From assembly GCF_014203235.1 (NCBI RefSeq), contig NZ_JACHIN010000003.1:645899-709898 (forward strand): 64,000 nucleotides of DNA, written 5' to 3'. The translations under genes and the position numbers were made by a program. Each line of letters starts with the position of its first letter. Position 1 is the stretch's first letter. The notes beneath the pieces are model-generated. The model was not told where the DNA came from and did not search any database. It saw only the letters and a program-made list of their open reading frames with translations. This document shows positions 54,148 through 63,846 of this stretch, one piece after another. The stretch comes from Nonomuraea endophytica. Its GTDB lineage: Bacteria; Actinomycetota; Actinomycetes; Streptosporangiales; Streptosporangiaceae.

Positions 54148-55266
54148 ATGCAACACGTAAGAACCGGAGCCGAACGGCTGGCCAACGACCCCTCGCTCGT
54201 CCCCGGCGAGCGGATCGGCCTCATCACCAACCCGACGGGCGTCCTGCCCGACCTGACCCCCACCCTGGAGGCGCTGCTGGCGGCCGGAGTGCCGGTCACC
54301 GCGCTGTTCGGGCCCGAGCACGGCATGCGCGGCACCGCCCAGGCGGGCTTCAGCGAGAAGGACGCGCTCGACCCCAGGACCGGGCTGCCCGTCTACGACA
54401 CCCACCAGATCTCCGGCGACGAACTGGACGCCGTCGTGGCCGCCTCGGGGGTGGACACGCTGGTCTTCGACATCGCCGACGTCGGCACCCGCTTCTACAC
54501 CTACATCTGGACGATGTACGACCTGCTGACCTCCGCCGCCCGGCTGGGCGTGCGCTTCGCCGTCCTGGACCGGCCCAACCCCCTCGGCGGGACCGTCGTC
54601 GAGGGCCCCCTGCTCGACCCCGCCTTCGCCAGCTTCGTCGGCCGCTATCCGCTGCCGGTCCGCCACGGCAGGACCGCGGGGGAACTGGCTCTGAAGTTCG
54701 ACCCTGACGTGCTGGTCGTCGAGATGGACGGCTGGACGCGCGAGATGTCCTACGCCGAGACCGGGCTGCCCTGGGTGATGCCGTCGGTCAACATGCCGAC
54801 CGTGGACACCGCCCTGGTCTACCCCGGCACCGGGCTGTTCGAGGGCACCAACTTCTCCGAGGGCCGCGGGACCACCCGGCCCTTCGAGCTGGTCGGCGCG
54901 CCGTACGCGGACGAGCGCTACGCCCGCGAGCTCAACGCCCTCGGCCTGCCCGGCGTGCGCTTCCGCGAGGTGTACTTCACCCCCACCTTCCAGAAGCACG
55001 CCGGGACCACCGTCTGCGGCGTCCAGCTCCACGTGCACGACCGGCGGGCCTTCCGCCCCGTGCTCACCGGCCTGTCGATGCTCCACCTGGCGCGCACCCT
55101 CTACCCCGGCGACTTCGCCTGGTGGGGCCCCAACCTGTTCATGGAGCACCTGTGGGGGTCCGACACGCTCACGCGCTGCCTGGACGACGGCGGCGACCCC
55201 CGCGAGCTGTGTCCCGACCCTAGCCTCCCCGATGGCCACCTGCTCTACCCCAGCTCGCGGCGGTAG
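54148..55266 (+). CDS. namZ: Exo-beta-N-acetylmuramidase NamZ (DUF1343)
   Basis: 372 residues. DUF1343/YbbC family: RIGLITNPTGV, the catalytic-site region LFGPEHGMRGTAQAG (Glu57, His58), VFDIADVGTRFYTYIWTM, DRPNPLGG, PSVNMPTVDTALVYPGTGLFEGTN. NamZ releases non-reducing-end MurNAc from peptidoglycan chains. No signal peptide is visible, whereas Bacillus NamZ is secreted, so a cytoplasmic role on imported fragments is possible. Ends inside the convergent GNAT gene (22-bp overlap). Confidence 0.92.
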   Translation: MQHVRTGAERLANDPSLVPGERIGLITNPTGVLPDLTPTLEALLAAGVPVTALFGPEHGMRGTAQAGFSEKDALDPRTGLPVYDTHQISGDELDAVVAASGVDTLVFDIADVGTRFYTYIWTMYDLLTSAARLGVRFAVLDRPNPLGGTVVEGPLLDPAFASFVGRYPLPVRHGRTAGELALKFDPDVLVVEMDGWTREMSYAETGLPWVMPSVNMPTVDTALVYPGTGLFEGTNFSEGRGTTRPFELVGAPYADERYARELNALGLPGVRFREVYFTPTFQKHAGTTVCGVQLHVHDRRAFRPVLTGLSMLHLARTLYPGDFAWWGPNLFMEHLWGSDTLTRCLDDGGDPRELCPDPSLPDGHLLYPSSRR

Positions 55267-56117
55267 AGCCAGAAGACGCGTTCGGCTCGCGCGCCCACGG
55301 CGCGCGAGTAGAACCGCAGAGGTCCCACCCACCCGATCTGCGCGCTGGCCTGCCCCTCGTCCCGCTGGCAGGCCAGCGCGCTGCGCAGCAGCACCCGGCC
55401 CACGCCCAGCCCCTGCGCCGCCGGAGCGGTGCCCATCGGGCCGAACCAGCCCGGCCGCCCGCCCCACGCCGCGAACGCCAGGATCTCCCCGTCGCGCTCG
55501 GCGTAGACGACGCCGTCGGCCGTCTCGGCCTCCCAGGCCCAGCTGTCGTTCCAGTTGCGGCGGGCGAACTCCACGATCGGCTTGCGGTCGTCGCCGCCGG
55601 TGCTCACCCCGACCCGCACACCCTGCCCGGCCAGCCGGTCCAGGTCCGTCTCGACCGACAGGTCCGTGCTCAGGTCGGCGGTCATGTTCCACGCCACGTG
55701 GTAGCGCTCGTACCCCAGCCGCTCGGCCAGCGCCGCCGCGGGCGTGTAGCGCACGTCGATGCCCGGCCACGCGTAACACGGCGGGTTGCCGGCGAAGCGC
55801 GCCTGCGTCGCGCCCCGCGCGCGCAGCCACTCCTCGGCCGCGCCCACCAGCTCCCGGCCGCGCCCCCTGCCCTGCTCATCCGGATGTACGGCCAGCAGGT
55901 CGATGTGCCCGAGCGCGGCGTCACGCGTCGACAGGGAGGCGAAGACCACCCCGCCACCCTCGACGATCGCCGTCCAGCGCCGGTCGGCCGGCGGCCGCGC
56001 CAGCCGCCTGACCAGCGCCGCCCCCTCCGCGGAGTCGTACGTCAGCGCCGCCCGCGCGATCCGCCCCGCCTCCTCAAGGTCGGGCCCGGTCCCGCGCGTT
56101 CCCCCCACGGGCCTCAC
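55245..56117 (-). CDS. Tandem-GNAT acetyltransferase
   Basis: 290 residues from GTG 56117, whose GTGA overlaps the ATPase stop. Two GNAT domains: N-terminal IDLLAVHPDEQGRGRGRELVGAAE and C-terminal FGPMGTAPAAQGLGVGRVLLRSAL (each with the Q/R-G-x-G-x acetyl-CoA loop). Fused GNATs of this kind can modify peptides or amino sugars; its place as last gene of an oligopeptide ABC operon suggests action on an imported ligand (inference). Confidence 0.85.
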   Translation of the reverse strand: MRPVGGTRGTGPDLEEAGRIARAALTYDSAEGAALVRRLARPPADRRWTAIVEGGGVVFASLSTRDAALGHIDLLAVHPDEQGRGRGRELVGAAEEWLRARGATQARFAGNPPCYAWPGIDVRYTPAAALAERLGYERYHVAWNMTADLSTDLSVETDLDRLAGQGVRVGVSTGGDDRKPIVEFARRNWNDSWAWEAETADGVVYAERDGEILAFAAWGGRPGWFGPMGTAPAAQGLGVGRVLLRSALACQRDEGQASAQIGWVGPLRFYSRAVGARAERVFWLYRRELG

Positions 56118-57124
56118 ACCCCGCTCATCGGCCGGGCGATCACGTCGCGGCGCTCGGGATAGAAGCAGGCGTGCTCCTGCGGCGCTCCCTCGGTCACCTG
56201 GAGCACCGGCCGCTCGGTCTCGCAGCGGTCCTGGCGGAACGGGCACCGGCTGGCGAACAGGCAGCCCTGCGCCTCCTGGCTGCCGTCCATGGCCTCCACG
56301 GGCACGACCGGCTGGGCGCCCGGCTCCTCCAGGCCGTGCAGCACCGGGATGGCCGACAGCAGCGACTGCGTGTACGGGTGCACCGGGTCGGCGATCACGG
56401 TGTCCACCGGGCCGCGCTCGACGACCTGGCCCCGGTAGATGACGTACATCTCGCCGTCGTCGCCGATGTAGCGCGAGGTCGCCACGTCGTGGGTGATGAA
56501 CAGCACGCTGACGCCCAGCCGTTCGCGCAGGTCCTTCAGCAGCGCCAGGATGCCCAGCCGCAGCGACACGTCGATCATGGAGACCGCCTCGTCGGCGACC
56601 AGCACCTCCGGGTCCACCGTCAGCGCGCGGGCGATGACCACGCGCTGGCGCATGCCGCCGGACAGCTGGTGCGGGTAGCGCGACAGCACGCTGCCCGGGT
56701 CCAGGCCGACCAGCGACAGGACCTCGGCGGCCCGCTCGTCGATCCACTTCTCGTCGCGGCCCGTCTGCTTGGCGCGCAGCTTGAGCGGCGCGTAGAGCGT
56801 CTGGTGGATGGTCCGCGTCGGGTTCAGCGCCGAGTACGGGTCCTGGTGGATCATCTGGATGCGCCGGAAGTACGGCTGGCGCTGCTTCTGCTTCAACGAC
56901 GACATGAGGGTGCCGTTGATGCCGATCTCACCGCCGTCGTAGGTCTCCAGCCCGGCGATGATCCGGCCCAGCGTCGTCTTGCCGCAGCCCGACTCGCCGA
57001 TGAACGAGACCGCGCCGCCCTTGGGGATCTCGAAGTCCACCCCGCGCAGCGCCTGGACCTCCCGGCCGGCGAGCACACTGCCCCGCTGCTTGAAGGTCTT
57101 GGTGATGCCCTTCCCCGTGATCAC
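56114..57124 (-). CDS. Oligopeptide ABC transporter ATP-binding protein (DppF/OppF type)
   Basis: 336 residues from GTG 57124 (GTGA overlap with the preceding ATPase). Walker A FIGESGCGKTTLGRIIAGL, HQDPYSALNPTRTI, signature QLSGGMRQRVVIARAL, Walker B EVLVADEAVSMIDVS, then the C-terminal oligopeptide-transporter domain with a Cys-rich CLFASRCPFRQDRC motif (4Fe-4S-like cysteines typical of Opp/Dpp ATPases). Confidence 0.94.
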   Translation of the reverse strand: MITGKGITKTFKQRGSVLAGREVQALRGVDFEIPKGGAVSFIGESGCGKTTLGRIIAGLETYDGGEIGINGTLMSSLKQKQRQPYFRRIQMIHQDPYSALNPTRTIHQTLYAPLKLRAKQTGRDEKWIDERAAEVLSLVGLDPGSVLSRYPHQLSGGMRQRVVIARALTVDPEVLVADEAVSMIDVSLRLGILALLKDLRERLGVSVLFITHDVATSRYIGDDGEMYVIYRGQVVERGPVDTVIADPVHPYTQSLLSAIPVLHGLEEPGAQPVVPVEAMDGSQEAQGCLFASRCPFRQDRCETERPVLQVTEGAPQEHACFYPERRDVIARPMSGV

Positions 57125-58131
57125 GCGTGCTCGCCTTCCCTGGATGGCACCTTGACGGCGCTGTCTACGGCGTGACAGGCCACGATCCGCTCGCCGTACG
57201 CCTGGGCCGCCGGGTCGACGGTGTCGCAGACGTCCATGCGCAGCGGGCAGCGCTCGCGGAACACGCACCCCTCCTTCGGCACGGTGGCCAGGGTGGGCGG
57301 GCGTCCGGGCAGCGCCTGGGCCTCGTTGATGTCGCCCACCAGGCGGGGGATGGCCCTGATCAGGCCCCTGGTGTACGGGTGTTGCGGATCGGCCAGGACC
57401 TCGCGGGTGGGGCCCTGCTCGACCAGGCGGCCGCCGTACATGACCGCGAGACGGTCGGCCACCTCGGCCACCACGCCGATGTCGTGGGTGATGACCAGCG
57501 TGGTGAGGCCGCGCTCGGCGTGCACCTCGCGCACGATCTTCAGGATGTTCGACTGGGTGATCATGTCGAGCGCGGTCGTGGGCTCGTCGAGCACCACGAG
57601 GTGCGCGTTGAGCACCAGCGCCAGCATGATGCCGACGCGCTGGCGCATGCCGCCCGACAGCTCGTGCTGGTGGGAGTCCAGCACCCGCGCGCCGTCCAGG
57701 CCCATCCGGCCCAGCAGGTCCTTGGCCTCCCTGACCAGGGCGCGCAGGTCCTCCACGCCGTGCGAGCGGCCGAGGTCGAGCAGCTGCTTGCCGACGGTCT
57801 TGAGCGGGTTCAGCGAGTTCTGCGCGGCCTGGAAGACGTAGCCGATGTGCCGGCCGCGGGCCTTGCGCAGCTCCTCGCCGCGGAACTTGGCGACGTCGCC
57901 GAGCCCGTCGATCTCCACGCTGCCGTGCTGGATGCGGCCGGGCGGCTGGACCGCGTTGAGCAGCGACAGCGCCATCGTGGACTTGCCCGAGCCGGACTCG
58001 CCCACGATGCCGGTGATGGTGCCCGGCTTCAGCTCCAGACTGACATCGCGCACGGCGGGCAGTTCGCCCGCCGGGGTCTTGTAGACGACCGTCAGGCCGT
58101 CGATGCGCACTCCCGGCGCCTGTTTTGCCAC
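57121..58131 (-). CDS. Oligopeptide ABC transporter ATP-binding protein (DppD/OppD type)
   Basis: 336 residues. Walker A GIVGESGSGKSTMALSLL, QNSLNPLKTVG, ELSGGMRQRVGIMLAL, Walker B HLVVLDEPTTALDM, switch His ITHDIGVVAEV, and C-terminal CVFRERCPLRMDVCD cysteine cluster. Energises import with the DppF-type partner. Starts 2 bp after the permease gene. Confidence 0.94.
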   Translation of the reverse strand: MAKQAPGVRIDGLTVVYKTPAGELPAVRDVSLELKPGTITGIVGESGSGKSTMALSLLNAVQPPGRIQHGSVEIDGLGDVAKFRGEELRKARGRHIGYVFQAAQNSLNPLKTVGKQLLDLGRSHGVEDLRALVREAKDLLGRMGLDGARVLDSHQHELSGGMRQRVGIMLALVLNAHLVVLDEPTTALDMITQSNILKIVREVHAERGLTTLVITHDIGVVAEVADRLAVMYGGRLVEQGPTREVLADPQHPYTRGLIRAIPRLVGDINEAQALPGRPPTLATVPKEGCVFRERCPLRMDVCDTVDPAAQAYGERIVACHAVDSAVKVPSREGEHA

Positions 58132-58133
58132 CT

Positions 58134-59033
58134 CTACTCCTCGCGCAGCCGGGGGTTGAAGATCTCGTCCATGGCGTCGACCACGAGCACGATGCCGAGC
58201 GTGAGCAGCAGGATCGCCAGCAGCGGGGCCAGCAGATACCCGAGCGCGTACGGCTGGATCATCGCGCCGGCCTGGAAGACCGCCAGGTTGAGCATGACGC
58301 CCCAGTTGTCCGACTCATAGGGCAGGACGCCGAGGAAGAACAGGCCGACCTGCGCGTAGACGGCGCCGGTGACCGCGATGAGCATGTTCATGGCGATGTA
58401 CGGCGCCATGCTCGGCAGCAGCTCCTTGCCGACGATGTGCGTCGTGGAAAGGCCGAGACCGCGCGCCGCCTCGATGAAGCCGCGCTCGCGCAGCGACAGC
58501 GTCTGCGCCCGTACGGCCCGCGCCACGCCGCCCCAGCCCAGCAGCCCGAGCACCAGTCCCATCTGGAACGGGTTGCCGAACTTCCACACCGTGGCCAGCA
58601 CCAGCAGCAGCGGCAGGCCGGGGATGGTGAGCTTCATGTCGGTGACCCGCATGAGCACGGTGTCCCAGCGGCCCCGCTTGAAGCCGGAGAACAGGCCGAG
58701 ACCGGTGCCGACGACGACCGTGATGACCGCGGTCACCGCCGCGCTGAGCAGGACGTAACGCGAGCCCTTGACGACCAGCGCGACCACGTCGCGGCCCTGC
58801 GGGTCGGTGCCGAACCAGTGCTCCCAGCTCGGCGGCTGGGTGATGGCGTTGGCGTTGTCGGGCAGGATGTCCGGATAGAACATCGGCCCGAAGATGCCCA
58901 TGAACGCGAAGCCCAGGATGATGACGACGCCGACCATGCGGCTGGGCTTGCGCTTCATGACGCGCCACACGCCCTGCCAGAAGTTGCGGCGCATGGTGGC
59001 GCTCGTGCTCGTGCTCTCCAGGATGACGCTCAT
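58134..59033 (-). CDS. Oligopeptide ABC transporter permease (DppC type)
   Basis: 299 residues from ATG 59033 (ATGA overlap with the other permease). N-terminal OppC_N segment (MKRKPSRMVGVVIILGFAFMGIFGPMFYP), HWFGTDPQGRDVVALVVKGSR, and EAA loop LRERGFIEAARGLGLSTTHIVGKELLPSMAP. About six membrane helices. Partner of the DppB-type permease. Confidence 0.94.
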   Translation of the reverse strand: MSVILESTSTSATMRRNFWQGVWRVMKRKPSRMVGVVIILGFAFMGIFGPMFYPDILPDNANAITQPPSWEHWFGTDPQGRDVVALVVKGSRYVLLSAAVTAVITVVVGTGLGLFSGFKRGRWDTVLMRVTDMKLTIPGLPLLLVLATVWKFGNPFQMGLVLGLLGWGGVARAVRAQTLSLRERGFIEAARGLGLSTTHIVGKELLPSMAPYIAMNMLIAVTGAVYAQVGLFFLGVLPYESDNWGVMLNLAVFQAGAMIQPYALGYLLAPLLAILLLTLGIVLVVDAMDEIFNPRLREE

Positions 59034-60037
59034 GAGGCCTCCTCCCCGCCGCGCACCCGCGGGTCGATCACGGTGTAGAACAGGTCGGCCACGATGTTGG
59101 CCACGATGACCGAGGCCGTGATCAGCAGGAACGCGCCACCCATGAGCGGGTAGTCGCGCAGGTTGATGCTGTCGATGAGCAGCAGTCCCAGACCCGGGTA
59201 GTTGAAGATCTTCTCGATGAAGACGGCGCCGCCGAGCAGCAGGCCGAGCGAGAGGGCCAGGATCGTGAACAGCGGCAGGATCGCGTTGCGGGCGATGTAG
59301 CGGAAGACGATCGAGCGCTTCATCCCGCGCAGCTCGGCGGCCAGGATGAAGTCGTCGCCGAGCACCGTCACGACACTCGACTTCATCGCCAGGATCCAGC
59401 CGCCGTACGCCGACAGGGCGTAGGTGGCGACGGGAAGCACGGCGTGCTGGGCCAGCGAGCCGAGATAACCGCTGTTCCAGCCGGGCTCGAACAGGATGTC
59501 CACCGGGCTGTCGGGCGGCAGCAGCGGGATCAGCGTCGAGAAGATGACCACCAGCAGCATCGCCAGGATGTACTGCGGGATGCCGTGCAGCAGCGAGCCG
59601 GAGATGGCCAGCGTGTCGCCGAGCTTGCTGGTGCGCTTGATCGCCGCGTAGACGCCGAAGATGACGCCGACGAGGAAGCTGAGCAGGGTGCCGATCAGCA
59701 CCGGAAGAACGGTCCATTTCGCCGCCTCGGCGAGCACGTCGGTGACCGGCTGTCCGGGCCGGGTGATCGAGATGCCGAGGTCGAAGCGGAACAGCCCGCC
59801 CATGTAGGCGAGGTACTGGTCCCACATCGAGCCCGAGGGCAGGAAGCCGTACATCACCTTCGTGGCCTGCAGCGCCGCCTCCGGCGACATGCCGCCTTCG
59901 AGCAGCTTCTCGTAGCGGGCCGCGACCGGGTCGCCCGGGATGTTGTTGACGATGAAAAAGCTGATCGTCGCGACCACGAGGATCATGACGATCCCGCGGG
60001 CCAGGTGGCCCGCGAGACGCCGCGCGATAACCGTCAT
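59030..60037 (-). CDS. Oligopeptide ABC transporter permease (DppB type)
   Basis: 335 residues from ATG 60037 (AAGG upstream; the frame stays open 16 codons further into the spacer). FFIVNNIPGDPVAARYEKLL, GGLFRFDLGISITRPGQPV, and EAA loop LGDDFILAAELRGMKRSIVFRYIARNAILP identify the DppB/OppB branch. Starts 7 bp after the binding-protein gene. Confidence 0.94.
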   Translation of the reverse strand: MTVIARRLAGHLARGIVMILVVATISFFIVNNIPGDPVAARYEKLLEGGMSPEAALQATKVMYGFLPSGSMWDQYLAYMGGLFRFDLGISITRPGQPVTDVLAEAAKWTVLPVLIGTLLSFLVGVIFGVYAAIKRTSKLGDTLAISGSLLHGIPQYILAMLLVVIFSTLIPLLPPDSPVDILFEPGWNSGYLGSLAQHAVLPVATYALSAYGGWILAMKSSVVTVLGDDFILAAELRGMKRSIVFRYIARNAILPLFTILALSLGLLLGGAVFIEKIFNYPGLGLLLIDSINLRDYPLMGGAFLLITASVIVANIVADLFYTVIDPRVRGGEEAS

Positions 60038-60044
60038 GGGTGCC

Positions 60045-61877
60045 TTACTGCTTCTTCTTGACCAGACCCTGCTGGATCCAGACACCCGAGGGAAGGACGC
60101 CGGTTCCGAGGCGCAGGACCTCGTCGTCGTGGGGCCAGCCGGTGAAGCGGCTGTTGTTGACGAACTGGTTGTTCACGTAGTCCCAGAGCTGGATGACCGG
60201 CAGGTCCTGGTTGGCCGCCTGGGCCAGCTGGCTCATGATCGGCTTGGCCTCGTCGGGGCCGACCGAGTTCAGCTTGGCGGTGAGCTCACCGGGGTTGATC
60301 TTGCCGCCCTCGACCTCGATCTGCTCGGGGCTGCCCATCCAGTTGCCGCTCTTGCCGGCGGCCGAGTGCTTGATCTTGCCGCCGACGTTGGCCCAGCCGT
60401 TCGACGCGCCGTAGAGGCGCTGGAAGATGTCGTACGGCGCGGGCCCGAGCGCGATCAGCCAGAAGCCGACGTCGTACTTGCCCGCGGCGAGCTCTTCCAG
60501 GTAGACCGGGTAGTCAGCCGTGGTCACGACCTCGGCTTCGATGCCGGCCTTGGTGAGCTGGCTCTTGATGTTCTCCTGCGCCGACAGCCAGTCGGAGAAC
60601 CCGGCCGGCGCGTGCATGGAGACCTTCCACGGCGAGCCGTCGGCCAGGGTCCACTTGCCGTCCTTCTTGGTCAGGCCGGCGGTCTTGAACTCCTCCTCGG
60701 CCTTGGCCAGGTCCGTCTTGTACGGCTCCAGCTTGGGCAGCGTCTCGGGGATCCAGGCGTCGGCCGCCTTCTGGTGGATGCCGCTGGTGGTGGTCGCGGC
60801 GGTGCCGCCCTCGGGCGAGGCGACCTTGGTGACCTGGTCGCGGTCGATCAGGTAGGCCAGGCCCCTGCGCACGTGCACGTTGTCGTAGGGCTTCTTGCTC
60901 TGGTTGAAGGCCATGCTCACGGCGACGGGGGAGTACCCCTTGATGACCTCGCTGCCCGGAGCGGCCTTGATGCGGTTCATCACGTCGGTCGGAGCGGCGA
61001 CGAAGCCGGAGTGGTCGAGCTTGCCCTGGGTCAGGTAGTTCCAGATCTGCTCGTTGCCGGTGTAGTTGAGGAACTTCACCTGGTCCGGCGCGACGTTGGC
61101 GGCGTTGAAGAAGTTCTTGTTCTTGACCAGCAGCGCCTCGCCGGGGTTCGCCCGCTCCAGCACGAACGGGCCGCCGGCGACGTCCTTCTGCGGTGCGAAG
61201 GCGATCACCTGCTGGCCCAGCTTGGTGATGTCCTCGCGGGCCTTCTCGGCCTCGGGTCCGTCACCGCGCGCGGTCTTGATCGTGTCCCAGATGGTGGCGG
61301 GGACCGCGGCGCTCCAGATGTGGGCGGGCAGGACCGTGGTGTCCAGCACGCCTCGGGCGAACTTGGGGCTCGGGTTGGCGAGATCCTGCGTGATCTTGAT
61401 GGTCTTCTCGTCCACCACGGTGACGTCGGCCGCGGCGCCCGCGGCGCCCGGGGTGACGGCGAAGGCCGTGCTGCCCTGCGTGTAGGCGAGGGCGATGGAG
61501 AGCTTGACGTCCTCCGCTGTCACCGGCTTGCCGTCCGACCACTTGGCGTTCGGCTGCAGCTTCAAAGTGATCGAGGAGTTGTCAGGCGCGATCTCCCAAC
61601 TGGCCGCCATACCCGGCAGGGCCTTGTTGGGGTCGGTCAGGTGGTTGACGACCCAGCCGATCTTCATCGTGGTGTACCCCGGGAAGGCGTTGCCCTTCGG
61701 GTTGTACGGGTTCGGCGGCGCGCTCGCGTCGATGCCCGGCCTGTTCACGTCGATCGTGGTGAAGAGCCCGCCACCACCGCCCGAGCCGGACTTGTTGGTG
61801 GTGCCGCTGCCGCCGCTACACGCTGTCACGCCGGCTGCAAGGCCCAGCAACGCCACTACCGCTGCTAGTCGCTTCAT
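60045..61877 (-). CDS. Oligopeptide ABC transporter, substrate-binding lipoprotein
   Basis: 610 residues. Signal peptide with lipobox VTAC (Cys20). SBP_bac_5 family: WVVNHLTDPNKALPGMAASWEI, LKLQPNAKWSDGKPVTAEDVKLSI, VRRGLAYLIDRDQVTKVA. First gene of a five-component importer followed by the tandem-GNAT gene; likely ligand is a peptide, possibly a murein peptide given the adjoining murQ/namZ locus (inference). Confidence 0.94.
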   Translation of the reverse strand: MKRLAAVVALLGLAAGVTACSGGSGTTNKSGSGGGGGLFTTIDVNRPGIDASAPPNPYNPKGNAFPGYTTMKIGWVVNHLTDPNKALPGMAASWEIAPDNSSITLKLQPNAKWSDGKPVTAEDVKLSIALAYTQGSTAFAVTPGAAGAAADVTVVDEKTIKITQDLANPSPKFARGVLDTTVLPAHIWSAAVPATIWDTIKTARGDGPEAEKAREDITKLGQQVIAFAPQKDVAGGPFVLERANPGEALLVKNKNFFNAANVAPDQVKFLNYTGNEQIWNYLTQGKLDHSGFVAAPTDVMNRIKAAPGSEVIKGYSPVAVSMAFNQSKKPYDNVHVRRGLAYLIDRDQVTKVASPEGGTAATTTSGIHQKAADAWIPETLPKLEPYKTDLAKAEEEFKTAGLTKKDGKWTLADGSPWKVSMHAPAGFSDWLSAQENIKSQLTKAGIEAEVVTTADYPVYLEELAAGKYDVGFWLIALGPAPYDIFQRLYGASNGWANVGGKIKHSAAGKSGNWMGSPEQIEVEGGKINPGELTAKLNSVGPDEAKPIMSQLAQAANQDLPVIQLWDYVNNQFVNNSRFTGWPHDDEVLRLGTGVLPSGVWIQQGLVKKKQ

Positions 61878-61911
61878 TTACCGCTCCGGAGATAGTTCTG
61901 GGGTTGTCCGG

Positions 61912-61940
61912 ACCTTATGGGCAGGTGGAGAAGGCGTCAA
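61912..61940 (-). promoter_or_regulatory. Promoter of the oligopeptide ABC operon
   Basis: On the minus strand TTGACG (61940-61935) and TAAGGT (61917-61912) are 17 bp apart, giving a leader of about 28 nt that contains GGAG six bases before the binding-protein ATG (61877). The -35 is near consensus, the -10 weak. Confidence 0.5.
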
Positions 61941-62008
61941 TAATCTCCAGAGGTTGTGAGGTTAATGTAACTTTCCTTCATGCACCCCTTGTGTGGCGCT
62001 TGGCGCCA

Positions 62009-62968
62009 TCACTCGATGATAAGGACCGCTGCGCCGTTGACCTGCCCGTTTGCCAGATCCATGAGCGCCTGAGCGGCCTCGTCGAAGCTGTAGGCGGTGG
62101 TTTTCACCCTCGGCGGGTGCTGACCGGCCAGGCGCAGGTAGGAGCGTCCGTCCTGCCGCGTGTTGGCGGTGACGCTGCGTAGCACGCGCTCCTGGAACAG
62201 GTGGCGGTCGTAGTCCAGGGCGGGGATGTCCGTCAGGTGGATGCCCGCCACGGCCAGCGTGCCGCCTCGGTCGAGCGCCTCCAGGGCGGGCGGCACGAGG
62301 TCGCCGACCGGGGCGAACAGGATCGCCGCGTCCAGCGGCTCCGGCGGCGCGTGCCCGTCAGCCGAGGCCGCGCCCAGCTCCAGGGCCAGCTGCCTGGCCG
62401 CGGGCGACCTGGTGACGACGTGGACGGTGTGGCCCAGCGCGACGGCGGCCTGGGCGGTCAGGTGGGCCGAGGCGCCGAAGCCGTAGACGCCCAGCTTGCC
62501 GCCGGACTCCGGCAGGCCCGCCTTCATCAGCGCGCGGTAGCCGATGATGCCCGCGCACAGCAGCGGCGCCAGCCGTTCCGCCGGGACGTCGCCGGGCAGC
62601 GGGTAGACGTAGTCGGCCCTGGCCACCACGTACTCGGCGTACCCGCCGTGCGCGTCCCAGCCGGTGTAGGCCGAGTCCGGGCAGAGGTTCTCGTCGCCGC
62701 GCAGGCAGTACCGGCACCGGCCGCACGTGCTGCGCAGCCAGGCCACACCCACCCGGTCGCCGCCGCGCACGCGGCCCACCACCTGGTGGCCGGGCGTGAC
62801 ACGCGGACGGCGCGGCGGCAGATCGCCTTCGGCCAGATGCAGGTCCGTACGGCAGAGCGCGCACGCCTCCACCTTGACCAGCACCTCACCCGGCCCCGGC
62901 ACCGGAACCTGGCGCTCCTCCATGACCAGCGGCCGCCCGGGGGTGGCCACCACCCAGGCGCGCATCAT
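62009..62968 (-). CDS. Zinc-dependent alcohol dehydrogenase (MDR superfamily)
   Basis: About 319 residues from ATG 62968 (ATG 62995 would overlap the upstream gene by 25 bp). Catalytic zinc site [15 protein letters not shown] and PGHQVVG, structural zinc cysteines [15 protein letters not shown], and Rossmann motif [12 protein letters not shown]. Oxidises or reduces an alcohol/aldehyde with NAD(P)H. Follows the class-IV aminotransferase gene by 2 bp, so the pair is probably co-transcribed. Confidence 0.9.
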   Translation of the reverse strand: MMRAWVVATPGRPLVMEERQVPVPGPGEVLVKVEACALCRTDLHLAEGDLPPRRPRVTPGHQVVGRVRGGDRVGVAWLRSTCGRCRYCLRGDENLCPDSAYTGWDAHGGYAEYVVARADYVYPLPGDVPAERLAPLLCAGIIGYRALMKAGLPESGGKLGVYGFGASAHLTAQAAVALGHTVHVVTRSPAARQLALELGAASADGHAPPEPLDAAILFAPVGDLVPPALEALDRGGTLAVAGIHLTDIPALDYDRHLFQERVLRSVTANTRQDGRSYLRLAGQHPPRVKTTAYSFDEAAQALMDLANGQVNGAAVLIIE

Positions 62969-62970
62969 CC

Positions 62971-63753
62971 CTACAGGCGGGGTATCGGATCCCATGGCGT
63001 GTCCTCAAAGACGGCGAGGATGGGGGAGAGGTCGCGCGGCTCGGCGGACAACACCAGATCGTCCACCTGCCCGACGGGGCTGACGCCCCAGGAGTTCGTG
63101 AGGAAGACCGCGGGAAACCCGGCCAGGTCGGTGGGCTTCAGCGTGCGCACGGTCTGCGGAATACCCGCCAAGGGCAGCCGCCGGCGCAGCAGCCGAAGCG
63201 TGATGCCCTCCAGCATCGCCGCCTGCGGCCACACGACACGCGAGCCGTCGAAGCAGCCCAGGTTCGTGATCGTGCCCTCGGAGATCGTCCCGTCATCGGC
63301 GACGAGCAGCGCGTCGTCGAACCCCTCGGCGGCAGCGCGCCGGCCCAGATGAATGGAGGGGAAGCCGCCGCCGTGCTTGATGTGCGGCAGGAACCGCTGG
63401 TACGCCACCGTCATCAGCCGCCGCGGCGCCGACGGCGCGTCAACCGGAGCCCCGGTCGTGACGATGACATGCAGCCGCCCGGTCAGCACCACGTTCACCC
63501 GGACCGAGGCGTCGTGCAGGTCACCACCGAGCGCGGCGGCGACCGACTCGACAACGAGATCACGGTCGACAGGCAGCCCGTAGAGCTCCTCGGTGGCCTG
63601 GTCAAGCCGGTCGAGATGCAGGTCAAGCCCACGAACCGCGTGGTTCCTTACCTGCATGGCGGTGAAGTGCCCGCCCCGGGCGGCGATCCCGAGCCCCACG
63701 TCGGCACCGGTAGCCGGCCGCCCGTCCACCACCGCACGCTCCAGACCGATCAC
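62971..63753 (-). CDS. Class-IV PLP-dependent aminotransferase / aminodeoxychorismate lyase-like
   Basis: 260 residues from GTG 63753. Fold-type IV markers: N-terminal [32 protein letters not shown] lysine in [31 protein letters not shown] with the conserved Glu, and phosphate-binding [11 protein letters not shown]. Could be a branched-chain/D-amino-acid aminotransferase or 4-amino-4-deoxychorismate lyase. The DNA upstream to 63846 has no gene; an ATATGA-type AT stretch lies 10 bp before the GTG. Confidence 0.85.
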   Translation of the reverse strand: MIGLERAVVDGRPATGADVGLGIAARGGHFTAMQVRNHAVRGLDLHLDRLDQATEELYGLPVDRDLVVESVAAALGGDLHDASVRVNVVLTGRLHVIVTTGAPVDAPSAPRRLMTVAYQRFLPHIKHGGGFPSIHLGRRAAAEGFDDALLVADDGTISEGTITNLGCFDGSRVVWPQAAMLEGITLRLLRRRLPLAGIPQTVRTLKPTDLAGFPAVFLTNSWGVSPVGQVDDLVLSAEPRDLSPILAVFEDTPWDPIPRL

Positions 63754-63846
63754 CCCTCCACCATATGACCGAGTCAAGAACCCACCCCATCCGGGAACCA
63801 CCAAACCAGCCAGACAAAAGCCCCCAAGCCGCCCAAGCAGCGACAT

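Noticed and set aside
56118..56747. N-terminal extension of the tandem-GNAT frame through the DppF-type ATPase
   Set aside because: The frame is open but encodes nothing recognisable; GTG 56117 overlapping the ATPase stop gives a complete tandem GNAT protein.
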